This document shows, piece by piece, positions 52,792 to 62,936 of a DNA stretch of 64,000 bases. Both the position numbers and the translations under genes were made by a program. The notes under the pieces are model-generated. The model had not been told where the DNA came from, made no database searches, and saw nothing but the letters and a program-made list of their open reading frames with translations. Source of the DNA: Mycolicibacterium sphagni (GTDB lineage: Bacteria > Actinomycetota > Actinomycetes > Mycobacteriales > Mycobacteriaceae); NCBI RefSeq assembly GCF_002250655.1, contig NZ_NOZR01000001.1, positions 186,001 through 250,000 on the forward strand, written 5' to 3'. Position 1 is the stretch's first letter. Every line of letters begins with the position of its first letter.

Positions 52792-53544
52792 TCAGGCCTC
52801 CGTAGCCAGCGGGGACGTGGCAACCTCCGTACCGTCGGCGAGTTCGGTGATCTCGAAATCGGCAAATACGGCGGGCGCCACGTCGGCCAGCTGTCGCAGG
52901 CAGGCGATCGCCAGGCGCCGGATCTCCACATCAGCGTGCTCACTGGCCCGCATCGCGATGAAATGCCGCCAGGCACGGTAGTTGCCGCTCACGACGATGC
53001 GGGTCTCGGTGTCGTTGGGCAGCACCGCCCTGGCGGCCTGACGAGCCTGTTTGCGGCGCAGTACAGCGTTGGGCTGGTCGGCGAATTTGGCTTCCAGCCT
53101 GCTCAAAAGCTCCTGGTAAGCGGCACGGCTGGCATCGGCGGCCTCGAGCAGGATCCGCTGCAGTTCGGGGTCGTCCTCGAGGCCGGGCGGCACGACGACC
53201 TGGGCCTCGGTCTCGGGCACGTAGCGCTGGGACAGCTGCGAGTAGGAGAAGTGTCGATGCCGGATCAGCTCATGGGTGCAGGACCGGGAGATGCCGGTGA
53301 TGTAAAAGGACACCGACGCGTGTTCGAGCACGGAAAAATGGCCCACGTCGATGATGTGCTTGAGATAGGACGCGTTGGTGGCCGTCCGCGGATTCGGCTT
53401 GGACCAGCTCTGATAGCAGGCGCGACCGGCGAACTCGAGCAGTGCCTGGCCGCCGTCGGCGTCGGTGTCCCAGGGCACGTCGGCAGGTGCCAGGAACTCG
53501 GTCTTGGCGATCAGCTGCACGCGCAGCGGCGCGGTCTCGGCCAC
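52792..53544 (-). CDS. thyX: flavin-dependent thymidylate synthase ThyX
   Basis: This 250-residue protein has the ThyX motif in [21 protein letters not shown] (RHRx7S) and the C-terminal [20 protein letters not shown] region. It methylates dUMP with FAD and methylene-THF. The start is GTG at 53544. The same window encodes the classical ThyA with DfrA, so both dTMP routes exist, as in other mycobacteria. It lies upstream of dapA as in M. tuberculosis. Confidence 0.96.
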   Translation of the reverse strand: MAETAPLRVQLIAKTEFLAPADVPWDTDADGGQALLEFAGRACYQSWSKPNPRTATNASYLKHIIDVGHFSVLEHASVSFYITGISRSCTHELIRHRHFSYSQLSQRYVPETEAQVVVPPGLEDDPELQRILLEAADASRAAYQELLSRLEAKFADQPNAVLRRKQARQAARAVLPNDTETRIVVSGNYRAWRHFIAMRASEHADVEIRRLAIACLRQLADVAPAVFADFEITELADGTEVATSPLATEA

Positions 53545-53632
53545 GGGCTCACCTTAGTGCGCACCAGTCGCAAGCATGTGACCTGCCTCGATTCGGCGCG
53601 CGGCCTGCGGCTCAGTCACGTTAGCCTGCACC

Positions 53633-54217
53633 ATGTCCCCGACGATCGCCCCTCGCCTGCTGAACGTGATCGATGACGACATCCTCCCCTTGACTGAACG
53701 TGGAGTGTTCGCGGGCAACAAGGTGTTCGGGGCGGCGATCCTACGCAAGTCCGACCTATCGCTGGTCATGGCCGGAGCCAACGGTGAGATCGAGAACCCG
53801 TTGTGGCACGGGGAGATCCACACACTCAAGCAGTTCTACGAACTTTCACAGCGGCCCGCGAGCAGCGAGCTGGTGTTCTTGTCCACTCACGAGCCGTGCA
53901 CGATGTGCCTGTCGGCGATCACCTGGGCGGGCTTCGACAACTTCTACTATCTGTTCAGCCACGAAGATTCACGTGACGCCTTCGCTATCCCACACGACCT
54001 GAAGATTCTGTCCGAAGTATTCGGGTTGGCGCCCGGTGGCTACCGGCACAGCAACGCGTTCTGGACGGCCTACTCGATTCCGCAGCTGGTCGAATCGGAG
54101 TCTGAGCCACTTCGCTCGCAGCTACAGCAACAACTCGTGCGGATCAAACAGCACTATGCAATTCTGTCAGCGCGATATCAGGAATCCAAGGGCGACAACC
54201 ATATTCCGCTCAATTAG
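53633..54217 (+). CDS. cytidine/deoxycytidylate deaminase-family nucleoside or base deaminase
   Basis: This 194-residue protein has the zinc deaminase motifs WHGEIHTLKQF (His and catalytic Glu, about residue 60) and STHEPCTMCLSAI (Cys pair, about residues 88-92). The C-terminal part (FSHEDSRDAFAIPHDLKIL ... NAFWTAYSIPQLV) is not that of tRNA or CMP deaminases I know. It is followed by an NCS1 permease on the same strand 68 bases later, so a role in salvage of an imported base is likely. Exact substrate is unknown. It is absent from this place in M. tuberculosis. Confidence 0.78.
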   Translation: MSPTIAPRLLNVIDDDILPLTERGVFAGNKVFGAAILRKSDLSLVMAGANGEIENPLWHGEIHTLKQFYELSQRPASSELVFLSTHEPCTMCLSAITWAGFDNFYYLFSHEDSRDAFAIPHDLKILSEVFGLAPGGYRHSNAFWTAYSIPQLVESESEPLRSQLQQQLVRIKQHYAILSARYQESKGDNHIPLN

Positions 54218-54285
54218 CGAATACACAGCTAGGCGAAACATCAGTGTGACGGCGCGGTAACCCCGGTCGCATAAGTTTGCCCGGC

Positions 54286-55938
54286 ATGACGCAAGAAGCT
54301 GAACGCATCGATACGGACGCCGCTGCCCCTTCAGCGTCAATCGCCGCCACCAAGGAGACCTTGGAGGACTACACGCTGCGGTTCGCTCCCCGGAGCTACC
54401 GCAAGTGGTCCACCCGCGTGGTCGGAATCTCCGCACTGGGCGGCATCGCCTACCTCGCCGATTTCGCGATCGGCGCCAACATCGGGATCTCCTACGGCAC
54501 CACCAACGCGCTGTGGGGCATTGCGATCTTCGCCGTGGTCATCTTCGCCACCGGTTTTCCGCTGGCCTACTACGCGGCGCGCTACAACATCGATCTCGAC
54601 CTGATTACCCGCGGTGCGGGATTCGGCTATTACGGCTCGGTGGTCACCAACGTCATCTTCGCGACGTTCACGTTCATCTTCTTCGCCCTGGAAGGCTCGA
54701 TCATGGCCCAGGGCCTCAAGTTGGGGCTGGGGGTGCCACTGTGGCTGGGCTACGCGGCCTCGACGCTGATCATCTTCCCGCTGGTGATCTACGGCATGAA
54801 AGTGTTGTCCACCCTTCAGGTGTGGACCACTCCCCTGTGGCTGTTCCTGATGGTGTTCCCGTTTGCCTATCTGGTGATCAGCCACCCCGAGTCCGTCGCC
54901 CAGTTCTTCCACTACCAAGGCGAACACGGCAGTGGCGCAACCAGTTTCGGCTCGATCCTGCTGGCCGCGGGCGTCTGCCTGTCGCTGATCGCCCAGATCG
55001 CCGAACAAATCGATTACCTGCGTTTCATGCCGCCGCGCACACCCGCAAACGCTCGCAGCTGGTGGACGTGGATGGTGCTGGCCGGCCCGGGCTGGGTGAT
55101 CTTCGGCGCCATCAAGCAGATCATCGGACTCTTCCTGGCCGTCTACCTGATCGCCAACGTCGCCGACGGAGCGACGGTGGCCAACCAGCCGGTGCACCAG
55201 TTCCTGGAGATCTACCAGAACTTCATGCCCGGGTGGTTGGCGATGACGCTGGCGGTGGCGCTCGTCGTGATCAGCCAGATCAAAATCAACGTCACCAACG
55301 CCTACTCGGGCTCGCTGGCCTGGACCAACTCCTTCACGCGGGTCACCAAGCACTACCCGGGGCGGTTGGTCTTCCTCGGCGTGAACCTGGTGATCGCGCT
55401 GATCCTGATGGAAGCCAACATGTTCGACTTCCTCAACACGATCCTGGGTTTTTACGCCAACTGCGGTATGGCATGGGTGGTGGTGGTCGCTTCCGACATC
55501 GCGATCAACAAGTACCTGCTGAAGATCTCACCCAAGAAGCCCGAGTTCCGCCGCGGCATGCTCTATGCCATCAACCCCGTCGGCTTCTGCTCGATGCTGC
55601 TGGCGGCGGGCGTCTCGATCCTGGCCTTCTTCGGCGGTCTCGGCGAGACGCTGCGGCCGTACTCGCCTCTCGTCGCGATTGTCCTGGGCCTGGTGTTGCC
55701 ACCGATCTTCGCGATCGCCACCAAGGGCAAGTACTACTTGCGTCGCGACCACGACGGCATCGACCTGCCGATGTACGACGACCACGGCAACCCCGTCGAT
55801 GTCCATCTGCTCTGCCACGCGTGCGGGATCGAATACGAGCGCCCCGACATGGTCGCCTGCGAGACCCACGACTCGCACGTGTGCTCGCTATGCCTGAGCA
55901 CCGACAAGTCAGCGGGGTGCGTGCTGCCCGCGCACTGA
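54286..55938 (+). CDS. NCS1 purine/cytosine-type permease with C-terminal Cys-rich module
   Basis: This 550-residue protein has 12 hydrophobic segments in NCS1 order (GIAYLADFAIGANIGISYGTTNALWGI, YYAARYNIDLDLITRGAGFGYYGSV, INVTNAYSGSLAWTNSF). It then has an unusual soluble tail (about 480-550) ending with six Cys (510, 513, 525, 533, 536 and 545) and several His, in the pattern LCHACG, VAC, HVCSLC. From memory the same Cys module occurs in permease-sensor-kinase fusions, but here no kinase is attached. The start is ATG at 54286. It is probably co-transcribed with the deaminase. Confidence 0.82.
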   Translation: MTQEAERIDTDAAAPSASIAATKETLEDYTLRFAPRSYRKWSTRVVGISALGGIAYLADFAIGANIGISYGTTNALWGIAIFAVVIFATGFPLAYYAARYNIDLDLITRGAGFGYYGSVVTNVIFATFTFIFFALEGSIMAQGLKLGLGVPLWLGYAASTLIIFPLVIYGMKVLSTLQVWTTPLWLFLMVFPFAYLVISHPESVAQFFHYQGEHGSGATSFGSILLAAGVCLSLIAQIAEQIDYLRFMPPRTPANARSWWTWMVLAGPGWVIFGAIKQIIGLFLAVYLIANVADGATVANQPVHQFLEIYQNFMPGWLAMTLAVALVVISQIKINVTNAYSGSLAWTNSFTRVTKHYPGRLVFLGVNLVIALILMEANMFDFLNTILGFYANCGMAWVVVVASDIAINKYLLKISPKKPEFRRGMLYAINPVGFCSMLLAAGVSILAFFGGLGETLRPYSPLVAIVLGLVLPPIFAIATKGKYYLRRDHDGIDLPMYDDHGNPVDVHLLCHACGIEYERPDMVACETHDSHVCSLCLSTDKSAGCVLPAH

Positions 55939-55944
55939 GCGACG

Positions 55945-57153
55945 TCAGAGTGCTCGGCGAAGCGCCGGCGCCAACTCCCCGCGCCGGCCGACTGTGACGT
56001 TGCCCAGCCCCAGCCACGACGCCATCGCCTGAAGTTCGGCGGCCAGGCGCGGGGCGACGACGGCCGGATCCTGGCCCTCTTCGACGAATGCGCCGACCAC
56101 GTTGAGGGCATCCTTGGACCGCTCGGCTTTGAGGTCCACGCGGCCGACCAGCCGCCCGTCGAGCAGGAACGGCCACACGTAATAACCGAACTGGCGCTTG
56201 GCTTGCGGGGTGTAAATCTCGATGCGGTAATGGAATCCGAACAGCCGCTCGACCCGCGGGCGGAAGAAGATCAGCGGATCAAACGGGCACAGCAGCGCCG
56301 TCCCGCGATCCACCCGCGGTACCGTCAGTCCCGCGCGCAGATACGCCGGCGCCGACCAGCCGTCGACCTCGACTTCCTCCAGCTCACCCCCGGCGACCAA
56401 CGCGGCGACCGCGGGCTTGCTCTGCTTGGGATTCAGCCGGAAGTAGTCACGCAGGTCGGGTTCGGTAGCCACTCCGAGCGCGCCGGCGGCGCGCAGCACC
56501 AGCTCCCGAACGGCCTCGATATCGTCGACGTCGCGCGCGAACACCTCCGGCGGCAGCACCCGTTCGCTGAGGTCATAGTGCCGCGCGAACCCGACGCGGG
56601 TGGCAGTGGTCAGCGCTCCCGACGACCACAGCGCCTCGGCCACCCACTTGGTATCGCTGCGATCCCACCACGGCCCCTTGCGCCCGCGCGGTTCGGATTC
56701 CAGGTGTGCCTCGATCTGGCCCGCGGTGCTCGGCCCGAGTTCGGCGACCGCGGCCAGGATGTTCTCGGCCAGCTGGGGGTTCTTCTTGACGATCTCGGTG
56801 CCCCAGCGACCGTGGGTGTATTCCCGCATCCGCCAACGCAATAACGGCCAATCCTCGACGGCCATCAAGGCCGCCTCATGTGCCCAGTACTCCACCAGCA
56901 GCCGCGGGGCGCGCGCGGTGTGGCTCCATGCCGCACCGTCGAGCACATCCCGGTCATACGGCCCGAGCCTGCTGAACACCGGGGCGTAGTGGGCGCGCAC
57001 CGCCACCGACACGGAGTCGAGCTGCACGACTTGGATGCGGTTGATCAGCCGACGCAGGTGCGCGCGGGTGACAGAACCGCGCGGCTTGGGCTCGGCCAGG
57101 CCCTGCGCCGAAACGGCAACGCGGCGAGCCTGATCGGCAGACAGCCGGGTCAT
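55945..57153 (-). CDS. winged-helix DNA glycosylase-like protein (YcaQ/HTH_42 family)
   Basis: This 402-residue protein fits the HTH_42 family of crosslink-unhooking DNA glycosylases. The conserved catalytic motif appears as [26 protein letters not shown] (Gln-Leu-Asp, the YcaQ-like form rather than the AlkZ QxQ form), with [12 protein letters not shown] and [21 protein letters not shown] later. The ATG at 57153 overlaps the dfrA stop by 4 bases (ATGA), so it is translationally coupled to dfrA and thyA. It converges with the permease gene 6 bases away. Function in crosslink repair is inferred from family. Confidence 0.82.
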   Translation of the reverse strand: MTRLSADQARRVAVSAQGLAEPKPRGSVTRAHLRRLINRIQVVQLDSVSVAVRAHYAPVFSRLGPYDRDVLDGAAWSHTARAPRLLVEYWAHEAALMAVEDWPLLRWRMREYTHGRWGTEIVKKNPQLAENILAAVAELGPSTAGQIEAHLESEPRGRKGPWWDRSDTKWVAEALWSSGALTTATRVGFARHYDLSERVLPPEVFARDVDDIEAVRELVLRAAGALGVATEPDLRDYFRLNPKQSKPAVAALVAGGELEEVEVDGWSAPAYLRAGLTVPRVDRGTALLCPFDPLIFFRPRVERLFGFHYRIEIYTPQAKRQFGYYVWPFLLDGRLVGRVDLKAERSKDALNVVGAFVEEGQDPAVVAPRLAAELQAMASWLGLGNVTVGRRGELAPALRRAL

Positions 57154-57674
57154 GCCCGCAGGTAACTGTGGAACCGGTAGCGCAGCCCGGAGCTGCTCGT
57201 CTGCCAGTCCCCCGATGTACCCACCCACGATTCGTCGAGAACCGGGGCCAGCGTGTCGTCGTCCTCGAGCCGCAGGTCGATCTCGACCTCGGTCACCTCG
57301 CAGCGCGTCGCCGCCGGAAGGGCGAGGTGGTAGATCTCTGCCCCGCCGATCACCCAGAACGTGTTGTTCCCCGGGTCGCTTCGATCCGGCCCGCCGAGTC
57401 CGGCATCCAGCTCGTCGAGCCCGCTCACCACCGTCGCTCCGTCAGCCACGTAGCCAGCTTGCCGGGTGAGTACGACATTTTCGCGACCGGGCAGCGGGCG
57501 CACCTGCACCGGCAGCGACTCCCACGTGCGCCGCCCCATCACGACGGTGTGTCCCATCGTCAGGTCCTTGAAGCGGGCCAGGTCCTCGGGTAGGCGCCAC
57601 GGGATACCGCCGTCCCGGCCGATCACACCAGAGGTCGACTGCGCCCAGATCAGGCCCAGCCCCGTTTCCGTCAT
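57150..57674 (-). CDS. dfrA: dihydrofolate reductase DfrA
   Basis: This 174-residue protein has the DHFR pattern: [48 protein letters not shown], then ENVVLTRQ, and [14 protein letters not shown]. Asp in LPEDL is the catalytic acid. It regenerates tetrahydrofolate for ThyA. Its ATG overlaps the thyA stop by 4 bases and its stop overlaps the next ATG by 4 bases. It is about 15 residues longer than M. tuberculosis DfrA, with an extended loop ([20 protein letters not shown]). Confidence 0.96.
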   Translation of the reverse strand: MTETGLGLIWAQSTSGVIGRDGGIPWRLPEDLARFKDLTMGHTVVMGRRTWESLPVQVRPLPGRENVVLTRQAGYVADGATVVSGLDELDAGLGGPDRSDPGNNTFWVIGGAEIYHLALPAATRCEVTEVEIDLRLEDDDTLAPVLDESWVGTSGDWQTSSSGLRYRFHSYLRA

Positions 57675-58471
57675 ACCGCGACGGGCGCCTTGATCGCCGG
57701 GTGCGGATCGTAGTTGCGGACCTCGACGTCTTCGAAGGTGTAGTCGAAGATCGAATCACGATGAGCAAGAACAAGTTCCGGGTAAGGGCGCGGGTCGCGG
57801 GTCAGCTGTTGGGTGACCTGCTCGACGTGGTTGTCGTAGATGTGGCAGTCACCGCCCGTCCAGACGAACTCCCCCACGTCCAACCCGGCTTGGGCGGCCA
57901 TCATGTGGGTCAGCAGCGCGTAGCTGGCGATGTTGAACGGCACGCCGAGAAACAGGTCGGCGCTGCGCTGGTAAAGCTGACAGGACAGCTTGCCGTCGGC
58001 GACATAGAACTGGAAGAACGCGTGGCACGGCGGCAGTGCCATCTGCGGGATCTCGCCGACGTTCCAGGACGACACGATGTTGCGACGAGAGTCGGGGTCA
58101 GCCTTCAGTAGTTCCAGCGACGCGCTGATCTGGTCGATGTGCTCACCCGACGGCGTCGGCCAGGACCGCCACTGCACACCGTAGATCGGACCGAGTTCGC
58201 CCGTCTCGCTTGCCCATTCGTCCCAGATGGTGACGCCGTGCTGCTGCAGCCAGGCCACGTTGGACTCGCCGCGCAGGAACCACAGCAGCTCGTAGACGAT
58301 CGACTTCAGGTGCACCTTTTTGGTGGTGATCAGGGGGAAGCCGGCCGCCAGGTCATAGCGCAGCTGATGGCCGAACAGGCTTCGAGTGCCGGTACCGGTG
58401 CGATCAGATTTCGGTGTGCCCTGTTCGAGCACAAGTCGCAACAGATCCTCGTACGGCGTGGCGATCGGCAC
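57671..58471 (-). CDS. thyA: thymidylate synthase ThyA
   Basis: This 266-residue protein has [37 protein letters not shown], the catalytic Cys in [13 protein letters not shown] and the C-terminal [13 protein letters not shown], matching ThyA throughout. The start is taken as GTG at 58471; upstream in-frame residues to 58588 do not resemble ThyA. It heads the thyA-dfrA-ycaQ-like unit. ThyX is also encoded 4 kb away. It is divergent from the dienelactone hydrolase-like gene. Confidence 0.96.
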   Translation of the reverse strand: MPIATPYEDLLRLVLEQGTPKSDRTGTGTRSLFGHQLRYDLAAGFPLITTKKVHLKSIVYELLWFLRGESNVAWLQQHGVTIWDEWASETGELGPIYGVQWRSWPTPSGEHIDQISASLELLKADPDSRRNIVSSWNVGEIPQMALPPCHAFFQFYVADGKLSCQLYQRSADLFLGVPFNIASYALLTHMMAAQAGLDVGEFVWTGGDCHIYDNHVEQVTQQLTRDPRPYPELVLAHRDSIFDYTFEDVEVRNYDPHPAIKAPVAV

Positions 58472-58514
58472 ACCGCTCAGCTTACGTCCATGGCCGAAGA
58501 GTAGAACGGATGCC

Positions 58515-59258
58515 ATGCCGACCATCAGCGACACCGTGACCACGCCCGATGGCACTTGCCCCGTCACCTTCACCACCCCCGAGGGCACCGGGCCGTGGCC
58601 CGCTGTCTTGATGTACCCGGACGCCGGCGGCCCGCGCCAGGTGTTCCGCGATATGGCCGCCCAGTTGGCCGGCTATGGCTACGCGGTCCTGGTGCCCGAC
58701 ATCTACTACCGCAGCGGCGACTGGGCGCCGTTCGACCTGAACACCGCGTTCACCAACCCCGATGAGCGCCAGCGGCTGATGACGATGATGGGTGGCATCA
58801 CCCCGGACAAGATGACGTCGGACGCCACGGCGTTCTTCGACTACCTGGAATCGCGGCCCGAGGTCAGCGGGACGACGTTCGGCACCACCGGCTACTGCAT
58901 GGGCGGACGCACGTCGCTGATCGTCGCGGGCCGCCTACCCGAGCGTGTTGCGGCGGCGATGTCGTTCCACGGCGGCGGCCTGGCCGCCGATGATCCTGGC
59001 AGCCCGCACCTGCTGGCCGACCAGATCCAGGCCGCCGTCTATGTCGGCGGCGCCGAGAACGACGCGTCCTTCACCCCCGATGCCGCTGAAACACTCGACA
59101 AGGCGCTGACCGCGGCCGGCGTCGAGCACACCATCGAGTGGTATCCCGCACTGCACGGATTCGCGGTGGCCGACCACAGCGCCGCCTACGACAAGGCCGC
59201 CGCGCAGCGGCACTGGGACGCGATGAAGGACTACTTCGGGGCGCACCTACCCCGTTGA
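58515..59258 (+). CDS. dienelactone hydrolase family protein
   Basis: This 247-residue alpha/beta hydrolase has the DLH nucleophile in TTGYCMGGR (Cys, about residue 125), acid in [13 protein letters not shown] and His in [10 protein letters not shown]. It corresponds to Rv2765. DLH enzymes open lactones from aromatic breakdown, but no aromatic pathway genes are adjacent, so the substrate is open. The ATG at 58515 gives the expected length. Its 3' end overlaps the convergent membrane-protein gene by 12 bases. Confidence 0.86.
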   Translation: MPTISDTVTTPDGTCPVTFTTPEGTGPWPAVLMYPDAGGPRQVFRDMAAQLAGYGYAVLVPDIYYRSGDWAPFDLNTAFTNPDERQRLMTMMGGITPDKMTSDATAFFDYLESRPEVSGTTFGTTGYCMGGRTSLIVAGRLPERVAAAMSFHGGGLAADDPGSPHLLADQIQAAVYVGGAENDASFTPDAAETLDKALTAAGVEHTIEWYPALHGFAVADHSAAYDKAAAQRHWDAMKDYFGAHLPR

Positions 59259-59714
59259 GGTGGGCTGCTCGTCGTGCCGATGGCGAATGCTGCTCAGCGC
59301 GCGAATGACACCGCGCGAGGCGTACAGCGCAACCACCCCGGACAACACGATCAGGAACACAAACGTCACCAGCCAGTTGCTACGGCTGTGCGGCACGTTC
59401 CACCAGACGATGGTGAACAACACGGCGCAGACGAACACCACGATGTCGCGCCAATTGCCCTTGTAGGAAGTGGCGATCTCGCGCAGTTCGCGGGTCTTCT
59501 CGGTGGCGGCGATGAGGTCGGCGATGCGCTCCTCGATGCTCCTGCGCAGTGCGGCGCGCAGCTCGACGTTTTCGTCCGGGATCTTGTCGAGCAACTCGAG
59601 GTCGGACTTGATCGCGCCCCGGACGTCGGGGCCCCTCAGACTGCCCGCGGCAACACCCAGCAGTGCGCCGCCGGCGATCGGGGCGGCCCCCAATGCGATA
59701 TCAGCTATCCCCAT
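59247..59714 (-). CDS. small two-segment membrane protein of unknown function
   Basis: This 155-residue protein has an N-terminal glycine/alanine-rich hydrophobic stretch (IALGAAPIAGGALLGVAAG), a helical charged region (ELRAALRRSIEERIADLIAATEKTRELREIATSYKG) and two membrane segments (about 90-107 and 113-132). I do not recognise the family. The 210 bases upstream hold no other gene. Confidence 0.62.
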   Translation of the reverse strand: MGIADIALGAAPIAGGALLGVAAGSLRGPDVRGAIKSDLELLDKIPDENVELRAALRRSIEERIADLIAATEKTRELREIATSYKGNWRDIVVFVCAVLFTIVWWNVPHSRSNWLVTFVFLIVLSGVVALYASRGVIRALSSIRHRHDEQPTSTG

Positions 59715-59924
59715 AGCGCCTCACGTCCTTCCGCAGCGGCTGTTGTATCCACCGACCGTAGGGCCCGAGCGACATGCAGGTCCAGAAGGGCGGCAGGCCG
59801 TGTCGACCGGCGAGCGTCCAATGAGCGCTTGCGCAGCAATCTGGGCGGAGCAGCGGAGGTCTGCCGGCCGCGTCAGGCAATACTCAACGGGGACTGGATA
59901 TCTCCCAACGCCAACCCTGCTGAT

Positions 59925-60383
59925 TCACTCCCCCATCAGCGTGGCCGCGACGGTCGCACCGAGATTCCAGCACGCCTCGACATCAGCCTTGGTCGGCTTG
60001 CCCGACACCACAACGTATTCCGCCGCCTTGACCCACCCCAGCCCGGCGGTGATGCCGTCCAGGGCACGCTCGGCTCCCTCGGTGCCCTCGTTGCCGTGCA
60101 GCCACACCCCAAACGGCCTCCCCCGCGTCGAGTCGAGTAGCTGGTAGTAGCTCTGGTCGAACGCGTGCTTGAGGGCCCCGCTGATGTAGCCGAGGTTGGC
60201 CGGCGTACCCAATAGGTACCCGTCGGCCTCCAGCATCTCGACCGGCGAGACCGTGAGTGCAGGGCTACGCACCACCTCGACACCCTCGATCTCGGGGTCG
60301 GTCGCGCCGGAAAGCACCGCCTCGAACATCTCCTGACAGTGCGGCGACGGCGTGTGATGCACGATCAGCAGGCGCGGCTTCAT
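59925..60383 (-). CDS. flavodoxin-fold NAD(P)H-dependent oxidoreductase-like protein
   Basis: This 152-residue protein has the flavodoxin pattern: RLLIVHHTPSPHCQEMFEAVLSG as the phosphate loop, YLLGTPANLGYISGALKHAFDQSYY and GVWLHGNEGTEGAERALDGI. It corresponds to Rv2771c. It probably binds FMN. Electron partner and substrate are unknown. Confidence 0.8.
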   Translation of the reverse strand: MKPRLLIVHHTPSPHCQEMFEAVLSGATDPEIEGVEVVRSPALTVSPVEMLEADGYLLGTPANLGYISGALKHAFDQSYYQLLDSTRGRPFGVWLHGNEGTEGAERALDGITAGLGWVKAAEYVVVSGKPTKADVEACWNLGATVAATLMGE

Positions 60384-60455
60384 CTGAAGAGTGCACCATA
60401 ATTCCCACAGATCGAGCGGGGATGGTTGCTCGCGTGCTAAACCAATGCCTATCGA

Positions 60456-60469
60456 CGCTTACGTAAGCG
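60456..60469. promoter_or_regulatory. 14-bp perfect palindrome before the beta-helix gene
   Basis: CGCTTACGTAAGCG is a perfect palindrome ending 16 bases upstream of the ATG at 60486 and just before the GGTGGGGGG ribosome site, so a bound protein would block transcription or initiation. It is a candidate operator of an unknown regulator. Confidence 0.45.
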
Positions 60470-60485
60470 AGGTGGGGGGTGAGCA

Positions 60486-62922
60486 ATGAGTGCATTGAGT
60501 TCCGTTAAACTGCCAGGCAATTCGCCGTATATCGGCCGGGTTGGCGCATTGGCGGTGGCGCTCGGTGTCGGCGCTGCGGTCGCATGGATGCCAGCCATCG
60601 CATTTGCTGACTCTTCCGACCCAGGCGGATTATCGGGGTCATCCCCTTCATCGTCATCGGTCGGCGGTTCGCCAAAATCGCCCCAGGTGGGTCAGTTCCG
60701 ACTCGCGCCCGCGCGCAAGTCGACGCACCCGGAGACGACCAAGAAGACGCCGTCTGCTTCGGCACGACGGGACGTAGGCGGTCCGCAACGGTCGACGGCA
60801 GCAGCAGGGCAACCGACAACCGGCGCCGATGCGAGTCAACCGCAGAGTTCCCAGGTGGCCAGCGTGGCCGTCCCCTCGTCATCGGCGCCCGCCCCGGCGA
60901 CCACGGGGGTAACGACCGCGGCGACGACGACACCGACGCTGGCCACCGCTGAGCGCACGGTGAGCGCGCAGGCCTCGGTGCCGACGCCGGCCGGCATGTT
61001 CGCCGCGATTCTGCATCTCTTCGGCATCCCCAACCGGCCGATCGCAGTCCCGACGCTGACGTCCATCCTGGAGTTGTTCCGCCGTAACCTCGAACAGACG
61101 CGCTCCAGCACGTCGGCTGCCAACCCAACAACGCAGGTGAGCGCCACGACCACCACAATCAACGTCAAGGACTACGGAGCGGTCGGCGACGGCGTTACCG
61201 ACGACTCGGCGGCGATCAAGGCCGCCGAAGCCGCGTTGACCTCAGGCGAGACTCTCTACTTCCCCCCGGGCAACTACCGGTTCGCCCAGCAGAATCCGAG
61301 CGGCAACGCGGCGATTTTCCTCGACGGCCTCTCGAACGTCACGGTGGAGTTCGCCCCGGGCGCCCAACTGCTGATGGACAACCTCGATGCGAACGGACTC
61401 GGTACCAGCTATGGCATCCGCGTCGAGGGGGCGGCATCCAACATCACGATCCTCAATCCGACCATCGATTGGACCACCCGCCCGTCGGCCCGCAGCTTCG
61501 GCGACGGGATCTCAGTGCTGGGCTACCCGTCCGATTCCGCTCCTCCCGCGGGGTGGACGGGATCCACCGGGGAAGTGTCGAACATCTCGATCATCAATGC
61601 GCGCGTGGTGAATTCACCGCAAGCCGGAGTGGTCGTGATGGGTGCTTCCGATGTGACGGTCACCAATCTCACGGTGATCGGCTCGCTTGCCGATGGTTTG
61701 CATTTCAACGCCGACCGCCGCGTCACCGTCAACGGGCTCTACGCAGAGAACACCGGCGACGACGGCCTGGCCTTCGTCACGTACTACGACCCGACTCAGC
61801 CGTGGACCTACGGTCCCACCGACGGCCCCTTCAACGAACCCGGGCTCGGCGAGTGGAACAACGGCGGTTCGACGGCCACGAACATCACCGTGGTCGGAGG
61901 CCAAGCCGACGGCGTCCGGGTCCAGGGCGGCTACGACATCAGCATCAGCCACGTCACGGTCAGCGGCAAAGACTTTGGCATCCAAGTCAATTCGTCCATC
62001 TCCACCGGCGCCGGCGACTGGACGAGCCTGGCGTCGCGGAATGTCACGATCTCCGACGTCACGATCGACGGAACCGGCACCGGCATCGTGCTCGGCACGC
62101 ACAACATCGACGGCACCGAAGATCCGATGTGGTGGGATTTCTCCGGCGTCGTGATCAATGGTGTCACGATCACCAACTCCAACAACTGGTCGGTTGCGGT
62201 GGAGACACCGGCCACCGAGACCAGCAAGTTCGCCGGCGTCACCTTGAGCAACATCTACGCGGTGTCGAACGGCGATCCGACCGGTGGCGGCGACGGAGGC
62301 ATGCTGTTGGCGTCCCTGCAGAACTCGGTGATCGACAACGTGAAGCTGGTCTCCGACCACGCCGCGAGTATCTATCTGTTTGGCGCAAGCCAGATTCGGA
62401 GCGAATTGTCGGTCGATGAACTGCCGTCGTCGAACTTGACCGTGGACAATCTGGAACTCGACGGGCCCGGGCTGATCCTGATCCAGGACATCGCTGGGGT
62501 GAAGTTCGGCACGGTCACGTCGTCGGATGCCGACGGTGCCGGCGTCGAGCTCTACCGGGTCAAGGACGCCTCGTTCGACAATATCGTCGTGAACCTGCCA
62601 GGGCGCGGCGACGGTGCGGGCTACGGCGTGCGGCTGCTGCAGGTCGACGGTATCGACATCGCTGCGGTCAAGGTGACGATGGACGACCATGTCGGATCAT
62701 CCTTCTTGGCGCTCGAACTCAGCGGGGGAAATCCCACGCAGTACATCGCCGGCAGCGATGTCCACGTCGACAAAGTCACCTTCGTCAGCGACCTGGGCGA
62801 CATGGGCTCCCCCATCGGGATCCAGGGCGGACCTTACGGGCCGGTGGACTGGTACATCGACGCCTCGTGGTTGTACGAGGGTGAAACCGATCCGCAACAG
62901 CAATCGGCCTCGTACGGAGATA

Positions 62923-62936
<14 letters not shown>
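60486..62936 (+). CDS. large secreted right-handed beta-helix protein (pectate-lyase superfamily)
   Basis: This 816-residue protein has a signal peptide with a mycobacterial VGALAVALGVGAAVA core, cleaved after AIAFA (about residue 41), and a Ser/Thr/Pro/Ala-rich low-complexity region (about 42-215). A right-handed beta-helix starts at INVKDYGAVGDGVTDDSAAIKAAEAAL, the start motif of the Pectate_lyase_3/GH28-related fold, and continues with repeated NVTVEF, NITILNP, DVTVTNLTVIG coils to the end. A polysaccharide-acting or surface-binding role is possible; catalytic residues are not identifiable. A 14-bp palindrome lies just upstream. It is absent from this place in M. tuberculosis. Confidence 0.82.

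Noticed and set aside
54337..55997. Long frames on both strands over the NCS1 permease
   Set aside because: Membrane segments and family motifs appear only in the 54286-55938 frame.
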